Shown: one piece after another, positions 33,488 to 43,338 of the stretch
How the letters are laid out: every line of letters starts with the position of its first letter
How positions within the stretch are numbered: position 1 is the first letter of the stretch
DNA from: an uncultured Bacteroidota bacterium
Lineage (GTDB): Bacteria > Bacteroidota > Bacteroidia > UKL13-3
Direction: 5' to 3'
Assembly: GCA_903850915.1 (NCBI GenBank)
Contig: CAINMV010000015.1
Location: forward strand, 1-64,000
Length of the DNA: 64,000 nt
The notes under the pieces: generated by a model
The model's database searches: none
Told to the model about the DNA's origin: nothing
What the model saw: the letters and a program-made list of their open reading frames with translations, nothing else
Position numbers and translations under genes: made by a program

Positions 33488-34528
33488 CTAATTTTTAACA
33501 TCGTTAACAAGTGGGATAACTTTTTTTCCGATCAGTTCAATCGATCTCATCAACTGATGGTGCGGAATTCCAGCGTTATCCATTTGAAAGGTAAACCTCG
33601 AGATGCCACCTAATGCTTCGGCATGCCGAACAATCTTTTCGGCAACGTCTTCAGGCTCGCCTACAAGCAAAGCCCCAAGCGGTCCATTCTGCATATCGAA
33701 ACGCGATCGCGTTACAGGGGGCCATCCCCGCTCCTTGCCTATACGTGTGAAAGTTTCGGCATAGCCTTCATAATATTGCTCGATGGCTTCTTCTTGGGTA
33801 TCGGCAACAAAGCCTAACGAATGTAAGCCAACTTTAAGTTGTTCTGGCTTAAAACCAGCCTGGGCTCCTGCCCTTCGGTAAAGATCGATAAGCGGGCGAA
33901 AACGGTGCGTTTCTCCCCCAATTACAGCTACCATAAGAGGTAAGCCAAGCTGTCCGGCCCTGATAAAAGACTCAGGTGTACCACCAACACCAAGCCAAAT
34001 AGGAAGTTGCGCTTGCACCGGCCGAGGATACACCGACTGATTGTGTAGTGGTGCACGAAATTTTCCAGACCAATTGAGAATTTCCTCATCACGAATTTGA
34101 AGCAAAAGCAGCAGATTTTCGATAAATAATTCGTCATAGTCCTTCAACTGATGGCCAAAGAGCGGAAAAGCTTCGGTAAAAGATCCACGTCCTGCCACAA
34201 TCTCTGCGCGACCATTAGAAATTAAATCCAACGTAGCAAAACCTTGAAAAACACGCACAGGATCGGCAGCACTAATTACCGTTACTGCACTATTTAAAAT
34301 TATATTCTTAGTTCGAGAGGCTGCGGCAGCAAGTATTACCGTTGTTGCCGAATCCATAAATTCTTTACGATGATGCTCGCCTATGCCAAATACATGGAGC
34401 CCCATTGCATCCGCATGCTCTATCCTTTCGAGTAACTCAGCCATAGCCTTTACGCGCAATATAGCCGCATCAGCACCAACATGCACTGTAGCTGAAGCAA
34501 AGCTATCGATTCCTATTTCTATCGCCAT
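33488..34528 (-). CDS. LLM-class flavin-dependent oxidoreductase
   Basis: A 346-residue bacterial luciferase-like monooxygenase. Typical strands are GEHHRKEFMDSATTVILAAAASRTKNI, TISAADPVRVFQGFATLDLI, SNGRAEIVAGRGSFTEAFPLFG and YPRPVQAQLPIWLGVGGTPESF. The substrate is unknown; the family uses FMN or F420. Its stop is 8 bp before crtI on the same strand, so it is probably the first gene of the carotenoid operon. That association may be incidental. Start ATG 34528 (MAIEIGIDSF) is the usual family start. Confidence 0.88.
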   Translation of the reverse strand: MAIEIGIDSFASATVHVGADAAILRVKAMAELLERIEHADAMGLHVFGIGEHHRKEFMDSATTVILAAAASRTKNIILNSAVTVISAADPVRVFQGFATLDLISNGRAEIVAGRGSFTEAFPLFGHQLKDYDELFIENLLLLLQIRDEEILNWSGKFRAPLHNQSVYPRPVQAQLPIWLGVGGTPESFIRAGQLGLPLMVAVIGGETHRFRPLIDLYRRAGAQAGFKPEQLKVGLHSLGFVADTQEEAIEQYYEGYAETFTRIGKERGWPPVTRSRFDMQNGPLGALLVGEPEDVAEKIVRHAEALGGISRFTFQMDNAGIPHHQLMRSIELIGKKVIPLVNDVKN

Positions 34529-34735
34529 TATATTTATGTGATTGCAGTTATGTTACAAAAAAAATCAAATTTTATTGGAATTGATAAAATTAAAGATTCA
34601 AATTAACACAATTAATTTAAGTCATTATAATACACAAGATTAGATACTATAATTTGGATATTGACATTAAGAAAATTAACTTCGCCTAACACTTTAGACA
34701 CCTACAATCCAAGTGTATTAATTAAGACTATTGAC

Positions 34736-35980
34736 ATGAAAATACTGCATACTGCCGACTGGCATTTAGGGGTAAATCTTTACAATGAATCATTAGAAGA
34801 GGATCATCATTTGTTTCTTGAATGGCTAATAAAAACATGCATTCCAGAGCATCAGCCCGACGTAATTATAATTTCCGGAGATGTTTTTGACAAAGCCAAC
34901 CCAAGCACCAATGCACGCCGTCAATATTATCGTTTTCTGTCACAACTTTTGCATCTCGGAATCAAAGAAGTTATTATAACGGCCGGGAATCACGATTCGC
35001 CATCGATGCTTGAGGCACCGCGAGAGCTACTACATCAATTAAATATCCATGTGATTGGCACCCCAACGGAGAACATTGAAGAAATGCTAATTCCAATTGT
35101 GGATACTGCAGATGGGAAAACAAAGGTAGTTATCGCGGCCGTTCCTTTTGTACGAGATCAGGATGTACGCTTTTCACAAACTGGCGATAACCAAGATATG
35201 CGCGAAGATGCTTTAAGAAAAGGAATTTATAATTATTTTGAGGCAATCGCGAAAGCTGCAGAACCATATCGTTTAAACAAGGTTCCCGTAATTTGCATGG
35301 CGCACCTCTTTGCTTCGGGTGTTACACTATCCGACTCAGAACGTCCTGTTCAAATTGGCAATTTAGCCGATGTGGGTGCCGACTGTTTTCCGAAAGAGCA
35401 TTTTGATTATGTAGCTTTAGGGCATATCCATGGCATGCAAAATGTGGAAGGCAACAATTATATTTGGTACAGCGGTTCGCCTATTGCACTTAGCTTTTCA
35501 GAATGGAAGCAAATGAAATACTTACGCTTGGTTACCATTGAATCTAGTAAATTACAAAGCATCGAGATTGAAATTCCTCACTTCCGAAAACTACTTCGCA
35601 TAGACGGTGACTTTCTCTCGGTGAAAGCAAAAGTGAAGAATTTAACAAGAAAAGAGGTGCTGCCATCATTACTCGAAATTACTATTTTGGAAGAGCATTA
35701 TAATCCATTATTGGGCAGGGAAGTTGCACAGTGGATTGAAGAAGTTACAAGACTCGAAAAAGAACAATTTAAAATTGCTTCATACCGTTATCATTTTAGT
35801 AATGCGCCTAAAAAACTTTCCTCGTTAACATCGAGCCAATCCGTTGCCGAACTAAAGCCAGAAGAAGTTTTCATCAATAAATTGGATAACGCAGCAATTT
35901 CTAATGTCGAAGAACGAGAGTTAATCCTAGAATCATTTTATAAAATTTTAGCAGAGACACAAACAGAGGAACAAGAATAA
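34736..35980 (+). CDS. sbcD: Nuclease SbcCD, SbcD subunit
   Basis: Mre11-family exonuclease/endonuclease of 414 residues that, with SbcC, processes DNA hairpins and double-strand ends. The metallophosphoesterase motifs are complete: HTADWHLG (5-12), ISGDVFDKANP, TAGNHDSPSML, MAHLF and ALGHIHG. The C-terminal domain is the usual SbcC-binding cap. I chose ATG 34736 (MKILHTADWHLG); an in-frame start at 34661 adds 25 residues without family resemblance. The sbcC gene follows after 4 bp. Confidence 0.96.
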   Translation: MKILHTADWHLGVNLYNESLEEDHHLFLEWLIKTCIPEHQPDVIIISGDVFDKANPSTNARRQYYRFLSQLLHLGIKEVIITAGNHDSPSMLEAPRELLHQLNIHVIGTPTENIEEMLIPIVDTADGKTKVVIAAVPFVRDQDVRFSQTGDNQDMREDALRKGIYNYFEAIAKAAEPYRLNKVPVICMAHLFASGVTLSDSERPVQIGNLADVGADCFPKEHFDYVALGHIHGMQNVEGNNYIWYSGSPIALSFSEWKQMKYLRLVTIESSKLQSIEIEIPHFRKLLRIDGDFLSVKAKVKNLTRKEVLPSLLEITILEEHYNPLLGREVAQWIEEVTRLEKEQFKIASYRYHFSNAPKKLSSLTSSQSVAELKPEEVFINKLDNAAISNVEERELILESFYKILAETQTEEQE

Positions 35981-35984
35981 TAAC

Positions 35985-38900
35985 ATGAAAATACTTGGCA
36001 TTTTTATAAAAAACTTAAACTCCTTGGCCGGCGAGCACACTATCGACTTTACGGTAAAGCCGCTTTCTAACGCTGCTTTGTTCGCCATAACTGGGCCTAC
36101 TGGAGCAGGGAAAAGCACCATTCTCGATGCGATTTGCTTGGCGCTTTACGACTATTCGCCACGCATAAACAAAGCTTCAAAAAGTGCTATTGAGCAAAGT
36201 GGTGCACTAATTAGCCGAGGATGCTTGGAGACAGAGGCTATGGTGGAATATGAGCAATCGGATAAAAAATACAGAAGCCGATGGAGCATAAAATATGCGA
36301 GCACCGGAGCCTTAAGTGAAAGGCAAATGGAGTTGTCTTATTTTGATGTAGATGCCAATACTTGGCCCGTTATTAGCTCCAAATTTTCGGAAGTTCCAAT
36401 TAAAAATGGTGAAATTACGAAACTCGACTATGGTCAGTTTACACGAAGTATATTACTAGCTCAAGGCGAATTTGCTAAGTTACTCACAGCCAAAAAGGAG
36501 GAGCGCTATGCTTTAATGGAAAAGATAACTGGAGATGATTTGTATCGAAGAATTGGAAAAAGAACATATGAGAAGGCTTCGAAATTACAAGCTGAAATAA
36601 ATTTGTTAGAGGCTGACATGAAGGGCATTACATTCTTAAAAGAAGAAGAAAGATCAGACATAAACACACAATTAGCAAATATTGAAATTGAATTATCCCA
36701 AAAGAATAAAGAACTCAAAGAAATAACGGACTTACTTAATGTCAAAAAAAGTCGTGCTAAAAAACAAGAAGATAAGAAAGCAACGGAGCTAAAATTTGCT
36801 TCCTGGAAATCGCATAGTGATGCTTTTCAACCAAACCTAATCCGCCTTGATAGATTTGAGAAAGCCCGACCTGTTTTTGCGAAATTATTTCAACTACAGG
36901 AACATAAAAATCAATACTTAATAAAATTCAATAGCTGCAAAGCTGAAGAAAAAAATATCGCTGTATTGGAACAAAACATAAAACCCAAGCTTGCACTTTG
37001 GTCAGAGACACTAAAATTGAACTTAACCGAAGATAACTTCACAACACTTTTTACCAAAGAGCTCAACAATATTGCAGAAAAACAAGAGAAAAAAAGACAA
37101 ACAGATTCCGACTTCGAAAACGCATTGAAGGAATGGGAAAATGAAAAAACAAGGTTCACAAACAACACAAAAGAACTTGATATAACTAAAAAACAGATAA
37201 AAATAAAAAATGAAGAGATAGAAAAAATAACAGCATCGTTGCTTATTTTACAACCTCTTCAAGATTCTTTTAATCATCTTGATGGTTGGGTGGTGCAAGA
37301 AAATGGATTGCGAAAAACAGCAGCACGATTATCGGAAGAGATTAATATCAATATCATGCACAATGTATCAGGGGCTTTGGAAGATTTACGAGCAAGATAC
37401 AGGGCAGCCGCTGAAAATATAAAAGAAATAACAAGCCTGGGAATGTTGCCAGAAATTGAAGAAAGGCAATCAGCAATACGTCATAGAATAAATGAGCTTA
37501 CTTTGGCAAAGTCGGATAGTAAATTACTTTTAAAATACAAAAATGAGAAAAAAGAAATAACCGAAAATAACCTTAAATTAAACGATAAGATAACTGAAAC
37601 AACTAAAATTTTAAGCGAAACAACCGCAAAAATAAAGCAGTTGATGGATGCGTTACTGCTATCTTCAAAAAAGACAAAATTTGCGGGGGCAGCAATAGAA
37701 TTAGAAATGCTACGAAAAGATTTGGACGAAGGAGATGCTTGTCCACTCTGCGGCTCAATTGAACATCCTGGTATTATACCACAGCAATATGAACTCCTAA
37801 AAAAGCAGGAAGCCGATTTAGAGGACACCTTGGAAGAAGCACGATTGGAAGAAAGAAAATTGGAGTTTGAAATGGAATCAGCAAAGTCCAAATTACTTAA
37901 TAATGCAGATCGACTTGGTGTATTGACCAAAGAAATTAAGTTGATAATTGCATCAAGAATAACCGAAGTATGTTTGGTGGAATCGTGCAATGCAGATTCC
38001 TTTGATGAAATTTTCGCCGAGAGCAAGATAAAACTTCTTGACGAAGAGGTAAAAGTACTAAACGACATTAAAATTAAGATAGGTAGTCTAGCATCATTAA
38101 GTGTGATGCAAGAACAATTAAAGGGTCAAGCTGATAGGTTAAAAGCGTGGGAACTCGATTGGAAGAAATTGGCTTCTGATATTGGGAGTGGAAACGAAAA
38201 CGAAACCCCCGACTCATTGCTTGAATTTCTTAAAAATATAAACGTAAAAAAGACTGATTATCGAGAACTAGAAAGCTATTTAAATAAAAATTCGATTGAA
38301 TTAAATAGCCTCAAAGCCACTTCCATTAGTCAAACTCAAAATCTGGAAATCATAGAAAATTTAGTTGCAGAGAGATTAGCAAGTAAAAAAAATATCGAAA
38401 AAATAAAAATTGAAGTTGATCTTGAAGTAACAAAAATTCCTGTTGTTAATGACCCAAGAAATGTGGTACAAAACGAAAACAATTTGATGACACGTTGGTT
38501 CAGTGAAATTAAAGCAAAACGTGTTGAAGTTGAAAAACTATGTGTTGACGGAAAGACGTTGAACACACAAATCGAAGAAGATGAAAAGGCAATTATAGAA
38601 GCTGGGCGCATCCAAAATTTTGAAAGTATAGAGGCGATTTTAGCAGCTAATTTGCAGCCAGAAGAAGAGAAGAAATTAATTGCACAAAGAGATGAGCTAA
38701 CAATCCAAAACACCAGATTAACAACCGAATTAAATTTAGTTACCACGGAATTAGAAATGCTTGCTTTAAAGGATAATGAAAATAAAACGATTGAGGATAT
38801 TGAAAATTCGCAAGGTACGTGCAGTAAATTAGTTAGCGCCTTGCTAGAAAAAAAAGGGGCTTTGAACTTGAAAATCTATCAAGATAGTGACGCGCAAAAA

Positions 38901-39461
38901 AATTATGCAGTTAAAATAAAAGAGATAGAAAATAAAAAAACAGCCGCTTCGCCTTATTTTATGCTCAACGATATGATTGGTGATTCGCAAGGAAAACGAT
39001 TTAACGAATATGCGCAGGAGCTTACGCTTCGTCGTTTGCTTTTAGCTGCTAATTCAAATTTAGCCGGTATGCATTCGCGTTACGAACTCGATATGCCTGA
39101 GCCAAAAGAAGATGGTAATTCACTTTACGTTATTGATCGTGACTTGGGCAATACGCGCAGAGCAGCAGACATCACCCTTTCTGGTGGCGAGTCGTTTATG
39201 GTTTCGTTGGCACTGGCATTGGGGCTTAGCGACCTTGCAGCAGGCAAAGCAGAATTAGGGAATCTTTTTATCGATGAGGGTTTTGGAAGTCTCGATCCGG
39301 ACACCTTAGAATTAGCCATTGGCGTACTTGAAGAGATTCAACACAAACGAGGAAGAGTGATTGGTATTATTAGCCATGTTACAGAATTAAAAGATCGCAT
39401 CAACACTCAAATTCGTATTGAGAAAAAAGCTGGTGGTATGAGTTCGATTATAGTTGCGTAG
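35985..39461 (+). CDS. sbcC: Nuclease SbcCD, SbcC subunit
   Basis: Rad50-type ATPase of 1,158 residues. N-terminal Walker A GPTGAGKST (about 38-46) and Q-loop are followed by long coiled coils with a zinc hook CPLC at 586-589 in the centre, and a C-terminal ATPase half with LSGGESFMVSLALALGLSDL and LFIDEGFGSLDPDTLE. It tethers DNA ends and drives SbcD. It is complete and adjacent to sbcD. Confidence 0.97.
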   Translation: MKILGIFIKNLNSLAGEHTIDFTVKPLSNAALFAITGPTGAGKSTILDAICLALYDYSPRINKASKSAIEQSGALISRGCLETEAMVEYEQSDKKYRSRWSIKYASTGALSERQMELSYFDVDANTWPVISSKFSEVPIKNGEITKLDYGQFTRSILLAQGEFAKLLTAKKEERYALMEKITGDDLYRRIGKRTYEKASKLQAEINLLEADMKGITFLKEEERSDINTQLANIEIELSQKNKELKEITDLLNVKKSRAKKQEDKKATELKFASWKSHSDAFQPNLIRLDRFEKARPVFAKLFQLQEHKNQYLIKFNSCKAEEKNIAVLEQNIKPKLALWSETLKLNLTEDNFTTLFTKELNNIAEKQEKKRQTDSDFENALKEWENEKTRFTNNTKELDITKKQIKIKNEEIEKITASLLILQPLQDSFNHLDGWVVQENGLRKTAARLSEEININIMHNVSGALEDLRARYRAAAENIKEITSLGMLPEIEERQSAIRHRINELTLAKSDSKLLLKYKNEKKEITENNLKLNDKITETTKILSETTAKIKQLMDALLLSSKKTKFAGAAIELEMLRKDLDEGDACPLCGSIEHPGIIPQQYELLKKQEADLEDTLEEARLEERKLEFEMESAKSKLLNNADRLGVLTKEIKLIIASRITEVCLVESCNADSFDEIFAESKIKLLDEEVKVLNDIKIKIGSLASLSVMQEQLKGQADRLKAWELDWKKLASDIGSGNENETPDSLLEFLKNINVKKTDYRELESYLNKNSIELNSLKATSISQTQNLEIIENLVAERLASKKNIEKIKIEVDLEVTKIPVVNDPRNVVQNENNLMTRWFSEIKAKRVEVEKLCVDGKTLNTQIEEDEKAIIEAGRIQNFESIEAILAANLQPEEEKKLIAQRDELTIQNTRLTTELNLVTTELEMLALKDNENKTIEDIENSQGTCSKLVSALLEKKGALNLKIYQDSDAQKNYAVKIKEIENKKTAASPYFMLNDMIGDSQGKRFNEYAQELTLRRLLLAANSNLAGMHSRYELDMPEPKEDGNSLYVIDRDLGNTRRAADITLSGGESFMVSLALALGLSDLAAGKAELGNLFIDEGFGSLDPDTLELAIGVLEEIQHKRGRVIGIISHVTELKDRINTQIRIEKKAGGMSSIIVA

Positions 39462-39820
39462 CCTTTTTAGGCAAAACAAAAAAGACTTGATAATCATCAA
39501 TACATCAAGGCCTATTTTATAATTAATTCATTATGAAATTCCAACTAAGTGATTTGCGAACACCAGCACAAAGTCGAAAAAATTGGCTGAGCTTGCGCAT
39601 TTAACATTGAAATACAATACTTATTTCTTTATAAATGAAGAATTTCAATTTAATTAAATGAACGAAACATTTTTAAGCAAAGCAAGAAAAAACGCTTAAA
39701 TTTAAATCACAAAAAAAGGTTGTTTGTTTATAATTATTATTTATCTTTGTTTTGAGACAAAGAATTTGTTACGAGAAATTTAAAACAATTTGAAGGTACA
39801 ATTATATAATTAAAACCACA
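39462..39820. promoter_or_regulatory. Intergenic region with consensus promoter
   Basis: This 359-bp gap has no gene. Near its right end is the best match to the Bacteroidota promoter in the window: TTG at 39720-39722, 19 bp, then TATCTTTG at 39742-39749, directing the secreted protein gene at 39821 with a leader of about 65 nt. The rest is AT-rich, without a clear terminator. Confidence 0.7.
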
Positions 39821-41230
39821 ATGAAATTAAACCCTAAAAAAACAATCAGCACTTTTGTTATTCTTTTTATTTTTTGTTCAGTTCAAAATATTGCTTCCAC
39901 CTTACCAATCATTTGGGGAGAAGAAAAAACCGATAGTTTAGGGCCAAATTCGAGCAGCGTTGGTAATTTATATCATAGCACATTTCATTACGACTTAGTT
40001 AAACTACTAGCTATTAAGGCAGGATTTTCTAAGGACACTGCGGAAATTATTGCACGTTATTCTACTCTTACCGATCAGATAAACCCCAAAATGGGCTACC
40101 CAAACGATTCAGGATCATTAAAATTTTCTTCGATTTTTCCTTCATGGAGCCAAAGTATTGCAGGAACGGAACGATTCTCATCTAAAATAAATAATTTCGG
40201 AGAGTTCTCTGGGGTTTATTGGCATAGTGCTTTTCGCGATAAAATGGATTCCCTCGCAGGTGCCTATGTTTATGCTCCATTTGGCTACCCCATAGTTACC
40301 GATACAAAATATCACGCAGATGCCTATTATTGGCGAATTCCTTTTTCCTTTACGCTAACACCTATAGAAAAATGGGCTTTATATGGTACAAATGGAGTCG
40401 ATGGACTTCCTCAGGATGCTCCTGATACAGTTCGCTATTTCGATGTCGCTTCATCAAAATATAAACCTGTGCCCAAAGGCAGTTTAATTGCATTGGCCAT
40501 TTTTCTTCATTCATTGGCCGATAGTTATTCGCACGAAAAATGTATGATGGAAGATACCCTTCGCGGGCATCCAGCACCTCCATCATTATGTGGTATTTTA
40601 TGGCATTGGTCCGAAATTCCATACACCAATCCTACATACGCTTTTAACCATACCGAAAAAGCGGCCCAGGCAACTTGGCGTGTTCTACGCGAATACAAAA
40701 GAATTCACAATATAAACACTCCTGCTATTTGGACTACTGACAATAATGGCTTTGAGGATGGTGATGGTATACCCGATGAACTTGAAGATAATTACAACGC
40801 TGACCATACGGAAAGTTTTATTGAAAAATGGAAATCACCTGCGGTAATAAATCTTAATCCCACTTTTGATACTATTATCAATCATTTCGACCATACAACT
40901 TTAAGAATACAATTAGTGGAAAAAGAACTTGCGTTCTCTGCAGGAATAGAACCATTAAACAATATTGATAATTATTTTCAAATTGTGTCTCTTTTTCCAA
41001 ACCCTGCAGAAAATTCCATTGAACTAAATTTCTCGATGGCAAAGCCAGGAAAAGTTGTTGCTAAAATTTATGACATTACGGGCAAAACCGTTTTTACAAA
41101 AAACGTTTTTATTTCAGATCAAAACAATTCAAAGTTAATCTTTGATTTAAAGGAATTCACTGTCGGAACTTATTCTCTCTCGCTTGAATCAAGAGGTGTA
41201 TCAACTAGCATGGCATTTATTAAAAAATAA
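39821..41230 (+). CDS. T9SS-secreted putative metal-dependent hydrolase
   Basis: A 469-residue secreted protein: signal peptide (MKLNPKKTISTFVILFIFC), a helical domain with LYHSTFHYDLVKLLA (H52, H56) and FLHSLADSYSH (H230, D234, H238), and a C-terminal T9SS type A sorting domain (VSLFPNPAENSIELNF to the end). The HxxxDxxxH pattern recalls zinc-dependent phospholipase C-like proteins, whose active site is built from such helices, but I cannot name a family. A calcium-like DGDGIPDELED segment precedes the sorting domain. It is transcribed from a consensus promoter. Catalytic activity is inference. Confidence 0.65.
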   Translation: MKLNPKKTISTFVILFIFCSVQNIASTLPIIWGEEKTDSLGPNSSSVGNLYHSTFHYDLVKLLAIKAGFSKDTAEIIARYSTLTDQINPKMGYPNDSGSLKFSSIFPSWSQSIAGTERFSSKINNFGEFSGVYWHSAFRDKMDSLAGAYVYAPFGYPIVTDTKYHADAYYWRIPFSFTLTPIEKWALYGTNGVDGLPQDAPDTVRYFDVASSKYKPVPKGSLIALAIFLHSLADSYSHEKCMMEDTLRGHPAPPSLCGILWHWSEIPYTNPTYAFNHTEKAAQATWRVLREYKRIHNINTPAIWTTDNNGFEDGDGIPDELEDNYNADHTESFIEKWKSPAVINLNPTFDTIINHFDHTTLRIQLVEKELAFSAGIEPLNNIDNYFQIVSLFPNPAENSIELNFSMAKPGKVVAKIYDITGKTVFTKNVFISDQNNSKLIFDLKEFTVGTYSLSLESRGVSTSMAFIKK

Positions 41231-41751
41231 TGCAGTTTAGATTGACTGAAATTTTAGATAGTTTCTAACCGAAAGTTTTAAAGATTTATTCGGTAAGAGA
41301 CATTATCTGTTAAATTCACACAACATTGTTTTATAATAAGTGTAAAAAATAATCGTTGGCTTTTCTTCTCTATATTTCTTGATCGTTAATATATCGCCAA
41401 ACAACTTTATATTGGTTATGGATTGTCTGGGTATAGTTAAGATATTATACAAACATTAAACCCCTGCTTTAATCCTTTATTAACCAACTATTAAATTGTT
41501 TTTTAACGCGCAACCCATTGTTTTAATGATCAGTAAATTTCGATTTTATGCGTTAGTGGAGTTGCGATATTAAAAGAATGACTTCAAATGTTAAAACTAA
41601 ATAGCATTAAAACAACTTGGCTTGGTATGGACTGTTTTTTCATAAATAAATAAAAAGTGTTTGCTAAAATATTGGTCAACTCTAATCTATGCGATATAAT
41701 ATTGATGTAGGATACTAAAAGTAGTGCGTAACTTTGTATTTTTACATTTTT
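41231..41751. other. 521-bp intergenic region, mostly unexplained
   Basis: No convincing gene or RNA is seen. A TAACTTTG -7 box at 41729-41736 lies 15 bp before the GH20 start and probably drives the glycosidase pair with a leader of about 10 nt. The remaining 490 bp are AT-rich; no hairpin is strong enough to call a terminator. Confidence 0.5.
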
Positions 41752-43338
41752 ATGAAACCAATTCTATCCTTATTAAAAACAGCACTTGTTTTTACGCTTT
41801 GCTTACTTCCAATTTTAGAATTAAATGCGCAATTGGCATTAATTCCCTATCCACAGAAAGTTATTGTTAAAGGTGATTCGTTGTCAATTGTTGGATTAAC
41901 ACTTAACCCATCTATTTATAATGCAGCATTAAAGATAAATACACCAGCCTTCGAATCGCATTCAGCCAAGAATAAAAAAACCGCAATCATCCAATGTAAT
42001 ATTCAGCAACAAGCAAGTTTAAAGTTACAAGGTGAAAAAGAAGGATATGTGCTATATGTTTTAAAAAACAAAATTGAAATAACTGCGAACTCACGAGAAG
42101 GACTTTTTCGAGCTACGCAAACCTTACAACAACTAATGCACCAATTTGCGACTGTTGGAAAGATACCATGCCTTGAAATTACCGATTACCCAAAATTTTC
42201 ATGGAGAGGGATGCATCTTGATTGCTGCCGTCATTTCTTCAGTAAAGAAGAGGTAAAACAATATATCGATATGATTGCCATGTACAAGATGAATACTTTT
42301 CATTGGCATCTTACTGATGATCAGGGATGGCGAATAGAAATTAAAAAATATCCGCTATTAACTAAAATCGGGGGCTCACGCAAAAGCTCTATGATTGGCC
42401 CTTACAAGAACCATGAGTTCGACAGCATTGTATACGGTGGCTATTATTCGCAAAACGACATTAAAGAAGTAGTGGCTTATGCTGCATCGAAATATATTAA
42501 TGTAATTCCTGAAATTGAAATGCCGGGACACAGCGTTGCGGCGCTTACTGCTTATCCGCAATATGCTTGTTTCCCGCGTGCTTTTGAAGTAGAAAAGGAA
42601 TGGGGCGTATTCGATGATGTATTTTGCACTAAAGATTCGACTCTGCAATTTTTAAAAGATATTCTTGATGAGGTGTGTGCTTTATTCCCCTCAAATTATA
42701 TTCATATTGGAGGCGACGAATGTCCGAAAACAAGATGGAAGACATGCATGCAATGCCAAGGCAAAATGAAAAAACTCGCCCTTAAAGACGAAAATGAACT
42801 ACAAAGTTGGTTTGTTCAAGACATTGAAAAACATTTGAATGCTAAAGGGAAAAAAATAATCGGTTGGGACGAAATATTAGAAGGAGGACTGGCTCCTAAT
42901 GCGGCTGTAATGAGTTGGAGAGGCGAAGAAGGAGGCACCGCGGCTGCTAATCTTTCACATGCTGTAGTGATGACTCCTGGCGGCTACTGCTATTTTGATC
43001 ACTATCAAGATACACCTATTACAAAAGAACCACTGGCTATAGGTGGTTACACCTCACTTTCCAAAGTTTACAATTACCAACCCATTCCCAAGAATTTACC
43101 AGCGGATAAAACGAGCTATATTTTAGGTGCGCAAGGCAATGTATGGACAGAATATATCACTACATTTAAACAAGTGCAATATATGAGTAATCCAAGAATA
43201 TGTGCCTTAGCGGAGATACTCTGGACGGCTAATGAAATAAAAGATTTTAATGGTTTTAAAGAACGACTGAAACTACATAGCCAACTGCTTGATGCCTTAG
43301 GAATCAATTATTGTCCTAACTTTCTCACCGAAAATTGA
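41752..43338 (+). CDS. Beta-N-acetylhexosaminidase, GH20
   Basis: Secreted glycoside hydrolase of 528 residues releasing terminal GlcNAc/GalNAc from chitin-like or glycoprotein glycans. After a signal peptide (MKPILSLLKTALVFTLCLLPILELNAQ) come the GH20b small domain (about 28-140) and the TIM-barrel with FHWHLTDDQGWRIEIK and the catalytic pair Asp322-Glu323 in HIGGDECPKTRW. The polar/neighbouring-group residue (D322) stabilises the substrate acetamido group. I chose ATG 41752; the earlier in-frame codon at 41734 is TTG and overlaps the -7 box. Its stop overlaps the ATG of the GH2 gene (ATGA), so the two are translationally coupled. Confidence 0.95.
   Translation: MKPILSLLKTALVFTLCLLPILELNAQLALIPYPQKVIVKGDSLSIVGLTLNPSIYNAALKINTPAFESHSAKNKKTAIIQCNIQQQASLKLQGEKEGYVLYVLKNKIEITANSREGLFRATQTLQQLMHQFATVGKIPCLEITDYPKFSWRGMHLDCCRHFFSKEEVKQYIDMIAMYKMNTFHWHLTDDQGWRIEIKKYPLLTKIGGSRKSSMIGPYKNHEFDSIVYGGYYSQNDIKEVVAYAASKYINVIPEIEMPGHSVAALTAYPQYACFPRAFEVEKEWGVFDDVFCTKDSTLQFLKDILDEVCALFPSNYIHIGGDECPKTRWKTCMQCQGKMKKLALKDENELQSWFVQDIEKHLNAKGKKIIGWDEILEGGLAPNAAVMSWRGEEGGTAAANLSHAVVMTPGGYCYFDHYQDTPITKEPLAIGGYTSLSKVYNYQPIPKNLPADKTSYILGAQGNVWTEYITTFKQVQYMSNPRICALAEILWTANEIKDFNGFKERLKLHSQLLDALGINYCPNFLTEN

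Noticed and set aside
37481-38068. 195-codon minus-strand frame inside sbcC
   Set aside because: Ser/Phe-rich antisense shadow of the coiled-coil coding region, as expected from Lys/Glu-rich codons.
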